A stretch of DNA of 64,000 nt from Trochalopteron elliotii (lineage: Eukaryota > Chordata > Aves > Passeriformes > Leiothrichidae), in contig JANPWX010000077.1 of assembly GCA_024734555.1 (NCBI GenBank), positions 5,394,399 to 5,458,398 of the forward strand. The letters run 5' to 3'. The translations under genes were made by a program, and so were the position numbers. The notes under the pieces are model-generated. The model was given only the letters and a program-made list of their open reading frames with translations. It did no database searches and had not been told where the DNA came from. Of the stretch, positions 25,714-38,916 are shown piece after piece (position 1 is the stretch's first letter; each line of letters begins with the position of its first letter).

Positions 25714-28073
25714 GTAAGTGAATTCTAAATAGGTTACTATGGAACAAAATACTCTTTGCATTGACACAACACTTTCTATAGGCTAATAGGCTCAACTGAG
25801 AATCAAATTATGAGTCTGGGTAAAGTCCTGTGTTAATACATCCATAATGCTTCCCATAACCTAGCACAAATGTCCAGGGTGGCTACCAGGATCTCTGCAT
25901 GACACTGAACTGTGTCATAGGTACGTATCTTCAGCCCATGGCTTTTAAATGGGCAATTTTCCCTTGTTTCAGGTAAAAAAGGACTTTTCCTCATTGATGT
26001 GAAAGATCCTATAAAATACAAGAGAGATGAAGCCAATATAGCTGTAGAGAAATGTTCTGTGGAAATTAATTTAAAATTAAATATTTTTGAGAGTCTGTAA
26101 CCCATCCAGTAAAATTCAATAAAGATTACATCTCTGTTTTGGAAATTGATGAGTTGATTGAAAGGTGGAGGTTTGCTTTAAATTCCATATGGTTTCCCTC
26201 TGGTGGCTGGAAATTGTATAGAAACAGAGGCGTGTCTTTTTAGGATTCATATTCTCCCAGCCAGACACTGATCCCAGCTTCCAAAGACAGTTTTTGTCAC
26301 CCCTCTTTTACAGTGCATTTCTTGGGTTTTGAATTGGCAGCTGTGACCTGAGCATTTATGGAGATGTCACAATCAGGCTTCCTCTGCTTGATAGCTGGAA
26401 AAGCCATCTCTACTTGCCTTCAAGAAATCAAACTTTCCAGACAATTTCCCTGTAATGAGACAAGCTATGGAATTGTAATGTCTCAAAACTGATTTAGAGA
26501 TATTTCTAAGAGAACACTCTTAATAATTCTCAAGCAGAGGTTTTTCGCATAAAGGCCAGTGGAGCGTGTCCAGCTGGGTTTGAATTTCCTTACATTTAAG
26601 TCCAAAAAGTTCCACACATTTTTTAGAAACTAGTCTATCAAACAGTGGTTGGCTGTCAGATTTGATAAAAGTTAGTTAGCACATGTGCTTAGTATATGAT
26701 CCAATACAGGAAGCACAGCATCCGATGAAGTAGATGACAAAGTGCCAGCAGCAGATATCTGGAATATGTGTTGCTCAAAGAGAAAAGATATTTTGCCATT
26801 GGGCAATAGCTCACAAATTCAGCTGTAATTGTCTCCTTTCACTTGGTTCTCTGCAATTCAGGTATTGTTCTGAGAGCCTTCTCCCAGTCCCTTGAAATTA
26901 CTGAAGGAAATGATAGTGATTAATTTCTTCTGCCAGTTTGTCATTGAATGATGAGCATAATTTTGCTTTAATACTTGTTTGCTTTAACACTTCAAATTTA
27001 CTAATTCAATATAGGTTGAAGTTTGGGGGTATTTGGGACAAATGTTTAAAACATATATGCTTATTTATCAGTCTTTAAATGCTTTTACCTTCCTCCCTTT
27101 CTCAAGATTACAATTTTTTGTGACATCTTCTGAGATTGATAAGGCCCAGCAGCTTCCAATGCTTCTCTAATGTCTTATCTGTCCTAAGGTCAGTTCCCTG
27201 CTCTCTCCCTTATGGGAATTTTGATTAACATCACACAAGAATACTCTGGAAACACTTGGCTCTCCTGTGACTTTTCTTTCATCAATGTTATAAAAGATTT
27301 GTCTGATACTTTCCATTTCCAGTCAGGACAAAATAAACTATATTAACACATTATCATGTATACGTTGTAGGTATTTTTATCATAGTTATTGCTTAGGTAT
27401 AACAGGGACAAAAATCCTAGACACAGAAGTGACAAAGAAAGTGAGGGGCCCAGCTATGGTTTTAATGGATGCCAAGAGCTTTGGCTGTTCGCAGAGAACA
27501 GGGTCCACACAAATGGAGAAGCCAGGATGCAACTACTTATACTTCTCACCACTCTTTTGCTGTTTGTTTTTCAAACACAGAGGGCCTGAATTTGACCACA
27601 TTCAATTCCTTTTTTTATGTTACCAATGTTTTTATCTTCAGTGTTCTCTCAGGTTTGCATTTCAGTAAGGATCCATTGTTGGTTTTCTCTGTTACTTCCA
27701 GTATTTCCCTAATTTTGTTCCACTTTCCCCTGCTTCTTTTATAGTCCTCATCCAGATTTTTCATGTCCAAGCCTGTTAAGCAGACAGACAGCTATGACAG
27801 TATAGCACTAAAAAGAATATAACATGTAAATAAGTCTGCTTCCCAGAAATTACTGTATTTCTTTTGGCTGCTCTGTGGCATGACAAACCTGGTTCTACTG
27901 GTGCCACCTAAAGTGAAGGGTTGCTGTATTTGCCTTCCCTGCAGCCAATGTAAACCAGCAGCAAATTAGAACCGTTAACCACGCTAATGGAATTGGCAAT
28001 ACTCACCTCCAGTAGCAATGGGAAAGGCAAGTGCAATATGTGACAAGGCACAAAACCCAGCTCCTCTACAGAT

Positions 28074-28098
28074 CAAAATTTGTGACTCACAAATTTTG
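28074..28098. repeat. Perfect 12-bp palindrome with 1-base centre
   Basis: CAAAATTTGTGA at 28074-28085 is exactly reverse-complemented at 28087-28098 around a single C. A 25-base near-perfect palindrome could extrude as a cruciform or be a dyad-symmetric binding site. It is not within a recognised repeat. Confidence 0.8.
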
Positions 28099-29947
28099 GA
28101 GTCATGAAACTGGAAGCAATATAGCCCGGTCAAGGGAAAAAAAACTCCCAAGGAGAGATTATATTACACAGTAAGATTTAGTTTTGAGGCTGGCTTTTAT
28201 AAATTGCTTTTTTATTTTGCCTCAGTTCCTGCAGGAAAACTGCCTGGCTGCAAGATAAAGAAAAGAATAATAAGAAAATTTATCTCAATTACCCAGAACC
28301 AGCTGAAAAGTTCCTATTGGTCTCCAGGCTGGATTTTCATCTCTGTTTGAGAAGTCAAGCAGATTCTGTTCAGAGGTTCAGCTCCCAGATCTAAGTGATT
28401 ACCCCAGAAACAGGGAGCATTTGAAATAAATGGAACAGCTGTCTGTATTGCCTCAGCTATAAAAGGGGCTGAATGTCAATAAAGAAACACAAATAATGAA
28501 GTATTTGAAGGGGCTGTGTTAGGATGTAGTTGGAACCTTTTCCTTTTCAGCCTCCTAGTTCCCTCTGGAGCTTAAAGACCACATGTTCCGGGGAGCTTCT
28601 GGGACTGAATGACTGGAAGGTGGATTTCCTTCTGAAACAAAACCAAAAGGCGTGGAGGATGCCATAACTCCACAGTCAGGGAAGGTTTGCTTTTGTTGTC
28701 ATTTAGATTTTTTGGTGTAATTTCTGCTTCAAATAGAAGAGTGACTCCAGCTAAATATTATTTGCTTGCCTAGTGCTTGCAGGTTTTTTGTGAGGGGGAG
28801 GTTGGTGATTTGTCCTCATGTTTGCATTTTTAAATCTATTTTTAAAAAGTCCAGTGGAATAGTTATTTTTCTAGCAAACAAGGAGTAAGAAACAAACTTT
28901 GTCAGAGATTTCCCCTGACTCTCATTTACACTGGGCTGTTTTGAGTTATCTGACTCATGTGACAATGTCTAGGCCTGTCCAAACACCTGTTTTCTAAGGC
29001 ACAAAATATTGCCATATTGCAGTTAGTTTTGCAGCTTGAAACAAGTATGCATTTTGTCACGATTTTAAATGAAATGAAGCCTTCATGTTTATAAGAAATG
29101 TTTGCATTATTTCTGGGCTGGGATGAAAGCTTAGAGGGGAATCCATTGGATCATCTTTCTTCACTTTCAGCTTTGTGCTGACCACTGAGAGAGAGCCTGC
29201 ATGATACAGGATAGCCTCTGCTGTAAATAAAACAAGTGACAAAGTGTGACACCCCCCCTCCACCCCTTCTTTGTTTCTCACTGAGAAAGATGCAACCTTG
29301 GGTATATTTGACATCCAGAGATGCAATGCTAGGAGATAGTGTGGCTCCAATGGTGATCATGGCTATGTGTTTTTTGCAGTTCCTTATGAATTATCAAGGG
29401 AGAAATTCCTCATTCTGGATGAGGAAGATGAGATAGCTATGTTGTTTCAACAAAAATAATTTCTGAGTTTCTAGTTAGAAACAAAAATCTCTTTCAAAAC
29501 AGACATGGATGTTTCATTAAAATAAAAACCTAATTTTTAAAGTGCATTAAAAGCATTAACACAGTGCCTGCTGCCACAAGAGCCCACTGCAGTGCTGTTG
29601 AAGGAAGGAGGACAGCATCGTTATTTATGAGCGTCTGCACTCTCTCAGCCTTTCATGAAACCTTAATTTTATCTGGCAGCTCTTAAGAATCTCTGAGAAA
29701 CTGGGTCCTTTGTTACCGCTGCATCCATCTAACTTCTGCACCTAAAAAGACACGGGCACTTCTTTCATAAATAAAGAAGTCCAAACATTCTGACATTAAT
29801 GCCACACTACTGTTTTAGGCCCTAAACCTTCAAGCTCCTCTCTCTGGGCAAGCACCAAGAAGTGCTCCTTCTTGCTCAGCTTCCAGCTCTGGCTTTTACA
29901 ATAGTTTTGCTGAGAACAGAATCAGGCCTCAGTCATCTGTTTTCATC

Positions 29948-29985
29948 GGGGCGGGGCGGGGAAGGGGGGGGGGTGGGGGGGGGGG
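29948..29985 (+). promoter_or_regulatory. GC-box pair fused to long G runs (G-quadruplex candidate)
   Basis: Three GGGG blocks separated by single C residues give two overlapping GGGGCGGGG Sp1-type boxes. They are followed by AA, ten Gs, T and eleven Gs. At least four G-tracts with short loops meet the standard quadruplex pattern. A CAAAA-rich tract follows (29991-30016). No transcription unit is evident downstream. Confidence 0.7.
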
Positions 29986-30136
29986 CTGAACAAGACAAAA
30001 CAAAACAAACAAAACCCCTTTATTACTCTTTGACAGGAGTAGTGCTAAGCCTGAGGGGGTTATGTTTCTTCCATTAACTTTTGCTAACCTCATCCCTCCC
30101 TCATTTTTTCTCAGATTTACTCCCGAACAGTTCATG

Positions 30137-30186
30137 CATATGTGTGCATATGCCTGTGTGTCTGTGTGTGCATGTGTGTGTGTACG
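30137..30186. repeat. Interrupted TG-rich microsatellite
   Basis: Imperfect (TG)n with CATATG-type interruptions across about 50 bases. A low-complexity, potentially Z-DNA-forming alternating purine-pyrimidine stretch. Confidence 0.8.
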
Positions 30187-33100
30187 TGCACATTTATCCT
30201 TGCAATGAAAAGGAATCTATCTGTTCAGATAATTTGCTGTTGTTTGCAACATGATACAGCTAGTCCTTTTGACTTCAGTGTGAATAAACAGTCTGATCCC
30301 ATAAAATAGGCCTTTTCTCTCCCAAGAGCTTGTTCCAAGACTGTGGAACCCAGGCTAGCAAAGAACATCTGCAACAGTTAGTGGAAACCCTAAGAATTCT
30401 TGTGAATAAATAGATTGGAAACTAAGCTGGAAATTTCTCAGTGAGATATAAATTTTAAAAAATGAAATCCAGTTGAAGTACCCAGATTCCCTGGGAGAAT
30501 ACAAGTCTAGCCAACCCAAGTCTAAATACATGTGGTAGTGATCACTGTATGCTGTTTCCAGTTTATCATCAAAAACAATCACAGCAAAATTATTGTCATT
30601 CAAATTTAGCTTCTAATAAAGAAATGTTACAAACCTCCTTTAAAATGAAGATGTTTGTTAGAAAAAGAAGTAATTTTTTTTAAAACTTCCTCTTTTTTTT
30701 TTCTGTTATCAGATATCTTAGATAAACATTACATTTATCAGTAAAGGCCACCAATGAAGAAAAATACAGATCAGGTGTATTTAAGTGCTGTAATTCAAGT
30801 TTTACATTGGTCTGCTTTTTGAAATATTCAGGGTGGTGACTCTTTGCAGATCAGACTCAGTGAAAAACTGTTTAAGGGCTGAGATCACTTAACTCTTTAG
30901 ACTTTCACTTTTATACTGTCTCTTTCCTTAGAGGTGCCTTCTTCATTTCATTTGCATGCTTGCTCTCACAGTTGTTAAGCTCACACAGTCCTTAGAGACT
31001 GCCTTCAATTGTTTTGATGTTTATCCCTGGCAGAGTGTTATGAAGCAAAACATTTGAGTTATAGAGATTATAAGTGAATAGATATGAGTTACCAACTTCG
31101 TGGGAAATACTTCACCCTTATAAAAAAAAGAGGCAATATTGTTTGGCTTGATTTAGTATAGCTTTGGTACGTTGAATAAATCATTTGCAGCTGGCTTAGC
31201 ACTGCACATGCTCTGGGGGTGAGGAACACATGCACGTTATCAATTCATTATTTATGCTGCAGTTCCTTACCACTTATGTGCTGGACAGCGACAGCACTGT
31301 CTACTCTACATCTGAGGGTATAACAGTAATGGCAAGAGATATCAAGCTGTTGGGAAGACAGCAAAAGCTAGACTGTGGTTGGATTAACATTTGATTGCCT
31401 AAGCAGTACAGCTTTGAAAGCATGGGAAAATTTGCCTAGTAAGCATGCTGGATTTTTTTAAAAAACATAAAGCCTGCCAAGATCTCAAACCTAAGGGGGG
31501 AAAAAAAGTGCTTGTGGAGAACTTTAATTAAAGTAAATGGGAAAATCTCCCCTCTTCTTCTCACAAAAACATAAATATGCTATTTTGACTCTATGGTCAA
31601 ACTGGTTCTTTTTCTCTCCCCCCCCAAAAAAAAGTTAAACAAGAAATTTTCACAAGTGTTTTTTATTGTTCCAGTCCCTATTTCCCCCCTTCTTTTTTGT
31701 CTATTAGAGTGAAGAGAAGAAAGTCTGTTCAAGAGAATACTGGCCCAAATTGTTCCAGAAGACTTAGTGTTTCTCATAAATATGTGTGTGTACCAAGTGT
31801 TTACTCAGTTCAGTCTGCTTTGGAGGCAGTATGAAGTTTTCCCCCACACTTTGCTGCATGGATACAGGCTGCTGAAGTGGCTGTACTAAGGATGCCCTCT
31901 ACTGAGAAAAAAAGGATAGGAATCTAAGTAGGAGATCTACAGAGAATCTTCACCAGCCAGTACAAGTAATAAAGGGCTGCTTGTCTTCAGGTGTAGAGAA
32001 CATTAGGCGTTATTTCATTTTCCAACTTCGGGATAGTTGTGGCCAGCATGTGGAAAGACTTGGTTACGGAATTACAAATTATAGTGATACCATCAAATTA
32101 AACTGGGCCAGGGAATGTTGCTGAGTAATTTGTCTTGGTCATTGGTGTTATTCAAATGCTGGAAGGGTATCCACATATCTTTGGATGATATCAATTAGCA
32201 GCTTCCTGAACAAACTCTAGGTATAACTTGGCAGTTAGCACACACCAATGTCCATCTTGAGTGGGATGGAGTTGGCCACCTCATTTTGGGTGGCCAAGGC
32301 ACTTAAGTACTCTAGATACCCATTGCTCTATACTAGCTGGAGTCATGTCAGAAAATGAGCCTTGGCAGATTTAAATTATCAGTACAGATGAGGCCCTAGA
32401 AAACAAGGAGGGAGCTTGATAAGATCAACTGCTTCTTGCAGATGGAGTAGATAGTGCAGGACAAATGCTCAGTGCTCCTGACAGATGTTTGTCCGTACAG
32501 TTCTCGAAAACCTCTAGGGACAGAGATCACATAATCACCACTGACGGCTCATTTAATTGATAATCATACTTGGTTTCATTCAAATTTAACCTAAATACAC
32601 CCTATAGCCATGGTATGCAGCTGTTTTCTTATCCCAGTGGACTAAGGAAAGACTGTGTTTCTTTTCTCTTTGCAGCTACCATTCAAATACTTGGGATAAC
32701 AATTTATAATTTCAACGTTTTCTTCTTAAAGTTAAAAATACTCAATTATTTTAGAGTTTCTTGTGAGTCACGGTTGGCAGATCTCTGACATCACCCACAT
32801 ATATGAAGTATTTAAGTCAACATATTGACAACTAACAGAACATTAGAAAATTCAGCCAGTAAACTGAATTTTCATCCTCTGTTGTCAATGCAGAGACATA
32901 CCCAACTCCTGAAGCTGTCATCTCATGCAAAAACAGCTAACAAAGGTATGATGAGTATGTTCTGAAGATACCTATTTCTTACTACTGACAACAAAATTAG
33001 TCCAGGTTTACTAATTCCTAATGAAAGATTTACAGAGAATTGCAAAAACAAGAGCTGGAGAAAGAGAGGTGTTCTATTATTGTTAGAGCCGAAACATCTA

Positions 33101-35552
33101 TCAGCAAACCCTGAATTCTTGATAACCACAACACCTGTGGCATGTTCCTGTAACAGCCACCACAGGCCCAAACAGAGGCCAACAGCTTCCTGGAAATATG
33201 ATTAATTTCATTCTTGCTTATATACTATTGTAATCAATAGTTTTCTTGCAATCAGGTAACACATGAGCTGCAGACATTTATGGGAAGGCAGGAAATGCTG
33301 TGTATGATGTACCCGAGGGTGTGCATCACAATATTTTTGTTCAGAGGAATCTCCTGAGGGAGAAATAAGCATTCTGTTAGAATGTGGTCTATCTGGTCTT
33401 TGTATTATTATACACAGAGTGACATACAAACTGTAAAGACACTACTGACCCTGAATGAATCCACCCTCAGAGTGACTGGCTTCATTGAGCCCATTCTCAG
33501 AGGAGTATCCAAAACACGTCCTCTAACATTTTATCCTCTTAGCTATAAATAGGAGACAGGTATAACTAGTTTTTCTAGGAGGTCTCTTCCTGGAGCCTGA
33601 ATATCTTCTACGGCAATAAGAAAAACATTTGTAATGGAAAACAAAACATTCAGTTTTTTCACCAGAAGGAATGCAATACTGGGAAAATTATTTATTAAAT
33701 TATTTTGACCACATGCATTGTTTACCAAACTTTCTCCATTCTATCAAAAGGAAGCCCTCCTTTGCTCCCAATTTCTCTGTCAAAAGTGACCTCTCTCTCT
33801 AATGTGGGAGGAGGGAGCCCACCAGTGCTTCTTCATTGACACAATCTGGGCACTCTTCTGAGTCTCCTCCCTTTTCAAGGGTTTTTGAAGTTTTTTCCAT
33901 GTCTTTTGATCCTGGAAAGGATGGAGCCAGATAGGCAAATGCTTCCCATCACTTGGTGTCCTAGCCATTGTTATCTGAACTCCTTTGAAGCTGAGAAACT
34001 GATGCTCTTATCTGTGCCATTGTCTCATCTTTCCTGTTAACTTCTGCAGCCTTTCCTTTTAGAGTTCCCTTTTTCTTCACAAAGCACTCTGACAGGCATC
34101 AGAGAAACCAAAAACACACAGAGCCCCTGAAAGATTGCAGTTTTCCAGAACTGCCACAGAGGAAATTTCAGGGCATGGAGAAACAGTGGGGTTTTTAAGC
34201 GAGTCTGTACAAAATATCTTAAGAAAGTGATTTCTTGGTGATTTCTTTCTATGACCAATCACATGGTGCATGTTGGATGGCATTCCCTGATTTCACCATA
34301 TTATCTGGAAGCTGCAACACGATGGCACGAGACTGCAAGTCCCCAGAGGCTGAGGCATCCTTCCACTAGGGTCACTGGTGACAAGGAGCCCTTAGATAAT
34401 GCTCAGGTATTTTTAATTTTTTTTGTGGAAGGACATTCTGTAATCCAGAAGTAGTAAGTCTAAAGATTGGATAGAAATCAATGCTGTGTTCTGACTTCTA
34501 CAGTGTAGATTTTTCTGTACTGACATTCTCACCATGTGATGCACAATTCTTTAGACTTGCATGAATAGTTGGTTATCTGACGAGGCAGCAAGGATCAAGA
34601 CTTAAGACTATATTTTGGACAGATGAGTTTTAAGTTACATAATGAAGTGCTGAAATTAAGACATTAGTGTCCTTTGCACTTCCTTATAATCAGGGGAGAA
34701 AACTAGAGAGGCTTTCCAAAATATTGTCTAGAAAATTTCTCTGTCTGAGGTAGTATTTTGTTGTAACATTAATTTAAAAAAGTACAAGTAGGACATTATT
34801 TGAGGCAGAATTAAAATCTATTACTGATGTATGTGGAAGAATTAAACAAGCCTTTAGGTATATAAACATTTCTTAAGGCTGGAAAGAGAAGCAACAAATG
34901 CTTTGACATCTGGAATTGAAATTGAATAGTACATCCCTGTTAACATTTTTGGTGTGCAAAAGAGAGGGTTATCAATATGAACTGTACTGAAAAAGAAGAC
35001 ATCCTCAGGAAAACATATTGTCAGAAAAGAGAATAAAACTGGTTGTAATAGCTGGATTTTTTTTTTTTTGTCTTAATAGCTTTCAGTTTTCTTTCAAAGG
35101 CTTCACATAATAACTTAAAAAAAAGACTTCTTGGTAATTTTTTGTAGTACTAGCATTTTCCTAGTGAAAGCTGCAATCTCAGCTTTTTCTGGTTAGGACT
35201 GGAACATCCAAGAGAAATAATATCTCAGAAAAGAACCATATGAATATTCATATTTTTGTTTAGCAGAATGATAAAAAAGGACAGAGAATGGAAAACTGAG
35301 AACAGCTCCAAAAGAAATAAGTAATCAAGTTAAGACTTCTTTTTGCAAAATAATCAACCAAGCTTTTGAAAGAAGATTTTTGGATTAATATAAAATATTT
35401 CAATTCCAAATAAAAGGTAAAATTGATAGTTTAGATAACTTAACTTTTATTTTTTAATCTTTTTCTTTTGGTATGTTTAATTTAAGGCATTGCTTAAATT
35501 AAAATATTGCTTCAAAATGAAAAAATTAAAATACAATTGTAAATATATCCAA

Positions 35553-35632
35553 AAATCCATAAGTAGTCTCCTGATAAGTTCATCCCACAGATAAATCCAT
35601 AGGTAGTCTCCTGATAAGTTCATCCCACAGAT
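35553..35632 (+). repeat. 40-bp tandem duplication
   Basis: Two adjacent 40-base units (35553-35592 and 35593-35632) beginning AAATCCATA, differing at one position (A versus G). The near identity suggests a recent duplication. Confidence 0.92.
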
Positions 35633-35989
35633 TAATATTATAACAGTATATTGTGGGATTGTTTATCTTCTTTACAGCTAGTCTGTATTTAACTCCAGTG
35701 TCAGCAGTCTTTTGCCATATTTGTGAGACAGAAATGTACTTTCACTCTACGTTTCTAGAAAACCCTGCCTTAAAATAATCCTATTGTATGTGTAGGACTC
35801 TGAATTACAATGATACATGTGACTTGATACAAGTCTCCTAATGGAACTTTTTTGGACAGAGACAGGTGATTAATCAAAAGTGAAACATTTCTCAGCAATT
35901 ACATGGCACTGAGAAAGTTGTGAAGAAGCACACATGGATTCCAGAACCTGCTGACTGTGAAAGTCTGCACCCCAAAGTTGACTGTTCCC

Positions 35990-36390
35990 ATCCTTTCGCT
36001 CGCCTTGCTGATAAGATACCAAGTGGATTGCTGAGGAACTGAGCCTGAAGGCTGCCAGCGTTTTGCCAGCACACATGGTAGATACAAAGCAATACTGTGA
36101 AATACATTATTTTCAGAGATTGGTGCCTATGCCCTGTGCACAGGCTACTAATGTTGCGAGCAGTGTGTAGCCAACAACGCTGTTCAGCTTAGGCTCTCTG
36201 CAGAAGACTTGTTCACTTTCCCTATGTCACTAAGTTACTTCTGTGCACCTCGTGTTACCATAAATCCCTAAAACACTATGTGCTAAACGCATGCTGACCG
36301 ACAAGCCCAGAAATCCCTGGCACTTTAAAGAAAAGCTAGGATTGCAATGCAGAGCGTTACTTTGCAAAACTGTCCAAATGCCAGCACGAT
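35990..36390. other. Mildly CpG-enriched noncoding block
   Basis: About ten CpGs in 400 bases by eye (including two in TCGCTCG near 35997), more than neighbouring kilobases but well short of a CpG island. No coding frame or repeat is seen. It could be a conserved element or simply chance. Confidence 0.15.
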
Positions 36391-37837
36391 TTTCATTGTT
36401 TAGACAAGAAAGATGGCAACAAAAGGACTACCTTAAATAACCTCTCTTAAGGGGAGTATTTGCTTTTGTCACAGCAGAGCATCAGTAGATCTTGAAAGTC
36501 AGGGGGATATCATTAATTTTAAACTGAACAGATGCACAGGCTAATACAAGGTCAGAGAGAGCAGCACCTACAACTTACTAATGTTGTAAGCAATATCCAA
36601 GCAAAAGAAATGAAAAATAATAGTCAGACACCTTTCAAACCTGGGTTTACACCCATGAGGGAAATTTACACAGTGGATGTGAGCAATATATTTGGAAATC
36701 AATATCATTCATTACACTATGAGAGAAAGCTCTCCCCTGTTCAGTGTTCAACTAAAATCCCAACTGCAGACAATCAAACCTGAATTTTTAGATTAGTCAT
36801 TGCAGAATTCCCTTTGTATAAAATTAGAGGATGATTAATTTCTTTTCAAATAAGACCATAAGTAAAGAAGACCAAAAAAGATGGGCCATTGTAGAGAGGA
36901 AAGATGGATATATTCACTTCTTATAGACACACAACAACCCCCAAATGTAATAAAAGATAATATGGTCTCCACAAAGTAAATTTTTTGAGACACATCATTG
37001 AAGTAAAATATTTTTCTATCCTCAGAGACATCACAGCATGTTTGTCTATATTACGTGTTATCTTTTGGAAAAATAAGCCACCATCTGGCTTGTATTTGGT
37101 AACAAGCTTTTTGTACTGAAAATAAAGTAAACGTTGTGATGATAAGACAACTGCCAAGATCTAAGTAAATAGGCTTTTTTTCCCTGAGGAAAGACAACTG
37201 AGGACCATAACCAGTGAATCTGAAGAGTTTTGGAAGGAGACAGCAATATCCTGCTAAACAAAGTTAACATTTCATAATAAAATAGAAATTCCATCAAATA
37301 AGAACAATGTTTTGGGATGAGAAAATGGACTGCAGTAAGGTCAGGATCATCATGGCCTGCCTGACTAAACAGAGGAGGAACAGATAAAAGAGTGTGACCA
37401 TTCCATTTCAAAGCTGGGATTGAGATACAACAAAAAGATTATTTAATAGGAACAAAATTTATTGTAGGAGCCTCAATCCTTACTTGTCCACAGGTGACTC
37501 CAAAGGCTGTGTTACTATAGTTCTCTGGTATCAGGAGAGGCTAAAGTGCAAATCAGTGGTTTGTGCCCATCCTACCAAAGACTAAGCATTCAAAAAGACA
37601 ATTTCATTTATGGTGTTTTGTTATAAAGATGTCCATGACTCTACCCAATAAATTTGCAGGTAGCTGAAATCGCCATGGAAGTCCCAAGAATACATAGAGG
37701 AATACATTTCTTCCAGTATGTGTGTATGACTTGGAAACCGAATACCTTTAACAACATCAATGACACAATAAGGGTGATAGAGCAAAACTGCACTAGAATG
37801 AATTCTGCAGTCAGAGCATGCACCTAGATAATGAGTG

Positions 37838-38184
37838 AAAGAGGAGTCTGAGAGAGCTGGGACTCTGTCCTGGAAACAAAGAAGCTCAGAGGCAGGGGGA
37901 GGTGGATGTTATCAAATGTGATAAAAGTATACACTGATATATTGATGAAGAAAAAGCAGGCAGATTCTTCTCAGGGGTGCCCAGTGATAGGACATGTGGC
38001 CACAGGCAGAGGTTAACAAACCTGAAATTCCATTTGAAAGCAAGAAAAAAGTCTTTTCTACTCTGAAGTTGATCAAACACTGGAACAGGTGTGGTCTAGA
38101 GTGTGGAGTTTCCTTGAAGATATTCAAAACCTGACTGGGCATTTTCCTGGCCAGGTTGCTCTAGGTGATTGATCTATGACTAGA
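37838..38184 (+). mobile_element. CR1 LINE 3' fragment (older, outer), left part
   Basis: Plus-strand CR1 3' end. The phrases GAGAGAGCTGGGACT, CAGTGATAGGACATGTGGC, ACACTGGAACAGGTGTGG and TCCTGGCCAGGTTGCTCTAG follow the order of CR1 ORF2 C-terminus and 3' UTR. The element is interrupted after GACTAGAT near 38184. Its terminal segment continues at 38866-38916, so it was split by insertion of the minus-strand element between them. Confidence 0.85.
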
Positions 38185-38865
38185 TCATAGAACCATGAAC
38201 ATAGAATATGTTGATTTGGAAGGAATCAATCATGATCGTTGAGTTCAGCCCCTGGTCCTGCACAGCATCATCCTCAAGAGTCACACCATGTGCCTGAGAG
38301 CATTGTCCAAATGCTTCTTGAACTTTATCAGGCTGGTGCTGTGACCCAGCTCCCTGGGTCCCTGGGGAGCCTGTTCCAGTGCCCAACCACCCTCTGGGTG
38401 AAGAACATTTTTCTAATGTCCAGCGTATACCTCCGCTGACACATCTTCAGGCATTTGCTCGAGTTCTATCACTGGTCACCACAGAGAAGAGACAAGTGGC
38501 TGCCCCTCCTCTTCCCCTCACAAGGAAATTTAATTGCAACGAGGTCTCCCCTCAGTCTCCTCTTTCCCAGGCTGAACAGGCCAAGTGACCTCAGCCACTC
38601 CTCATACAGCTTCACCTCAAGGCCCTTCACCATCCTCATGGCCATCCTTTTGGCACTTGCTAATAATTTAATGTATTTTTTTATATTTCTGCACCCTAAA
38701 CTGCCCCCAGGACTTGAGTCCTACACTGGCTGCCCCAGTGCAGAGCAGAGTGGGACAATCCCCTCCCTTGCCTGGCTGGTCATGCTGTGCCTGATGTCCC
38801 CCAGGACAGGGTTGGCCCTCCTGGCTGCCAGGGCACTGCTGACTCTTACTAGATTTCCATCAACA
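38185..38865 (-). mobile_element. CR1 LINE, minus strand, inserted into another CR1
   Basis: On the minus strand this is another 5'-truncated CR1. The 3' terminus is at about 38185, with ATTCTATG-like words degraded there. ORF2 C-terminal sequence follows, including the region encoding the GEQWGD-distal end, seen on the plus strand as CTGTTCCAGTGCCCAACCACC and AGGCTGAACAGGCC. It ends near 38865, where the outer CR1 resumes. It carries an AT-rich interruption around 38660-38690 and no intact frame. Its subfamily appears distinct from the element at 8237. Confidence 0.88.
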
Positions 38866-38916
38866 ATGATCTCAAGAGCTCCTTTCCACCCTAAACCTCT
38901 GTGTGATCCTGTGACA
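38866..38916 (+). mobile_element. CR1 LINE 3' tail (older, outer), right part
   Basis: ATGATCTCAAGAGCTCC followed by TTCCACCCTAAACC and GTGATCCTGTGAC matches the closing segment of a plus-strand CR1 (the part after GGACTAGATGATCTCC), which is exactly what is missing from the fragment ending at 38184. Together they rebuild one insertion history, an older plus-strand copy split by a minus-strand copy. Confidence 0.75.

Larger units (their letters stand above)
23104..37837. other. Unique noncoding DNA, no gene recognised
   Basis: About 14.7 kb without a recognisable gene. Items listed separately are an inverted repeat (23849-23871), a possible exon (25668-25713), a palindrome (28074-28098), a GC-box/G-run block (29948-29985), TG-rich DNA (30137-30186), a tandem duplication (35553-35632) and a mildly CpG-richer stretch (35990-36390). 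The remainder is plain A+T-leaning sequence with short chance frames. Confidence 0.65.
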
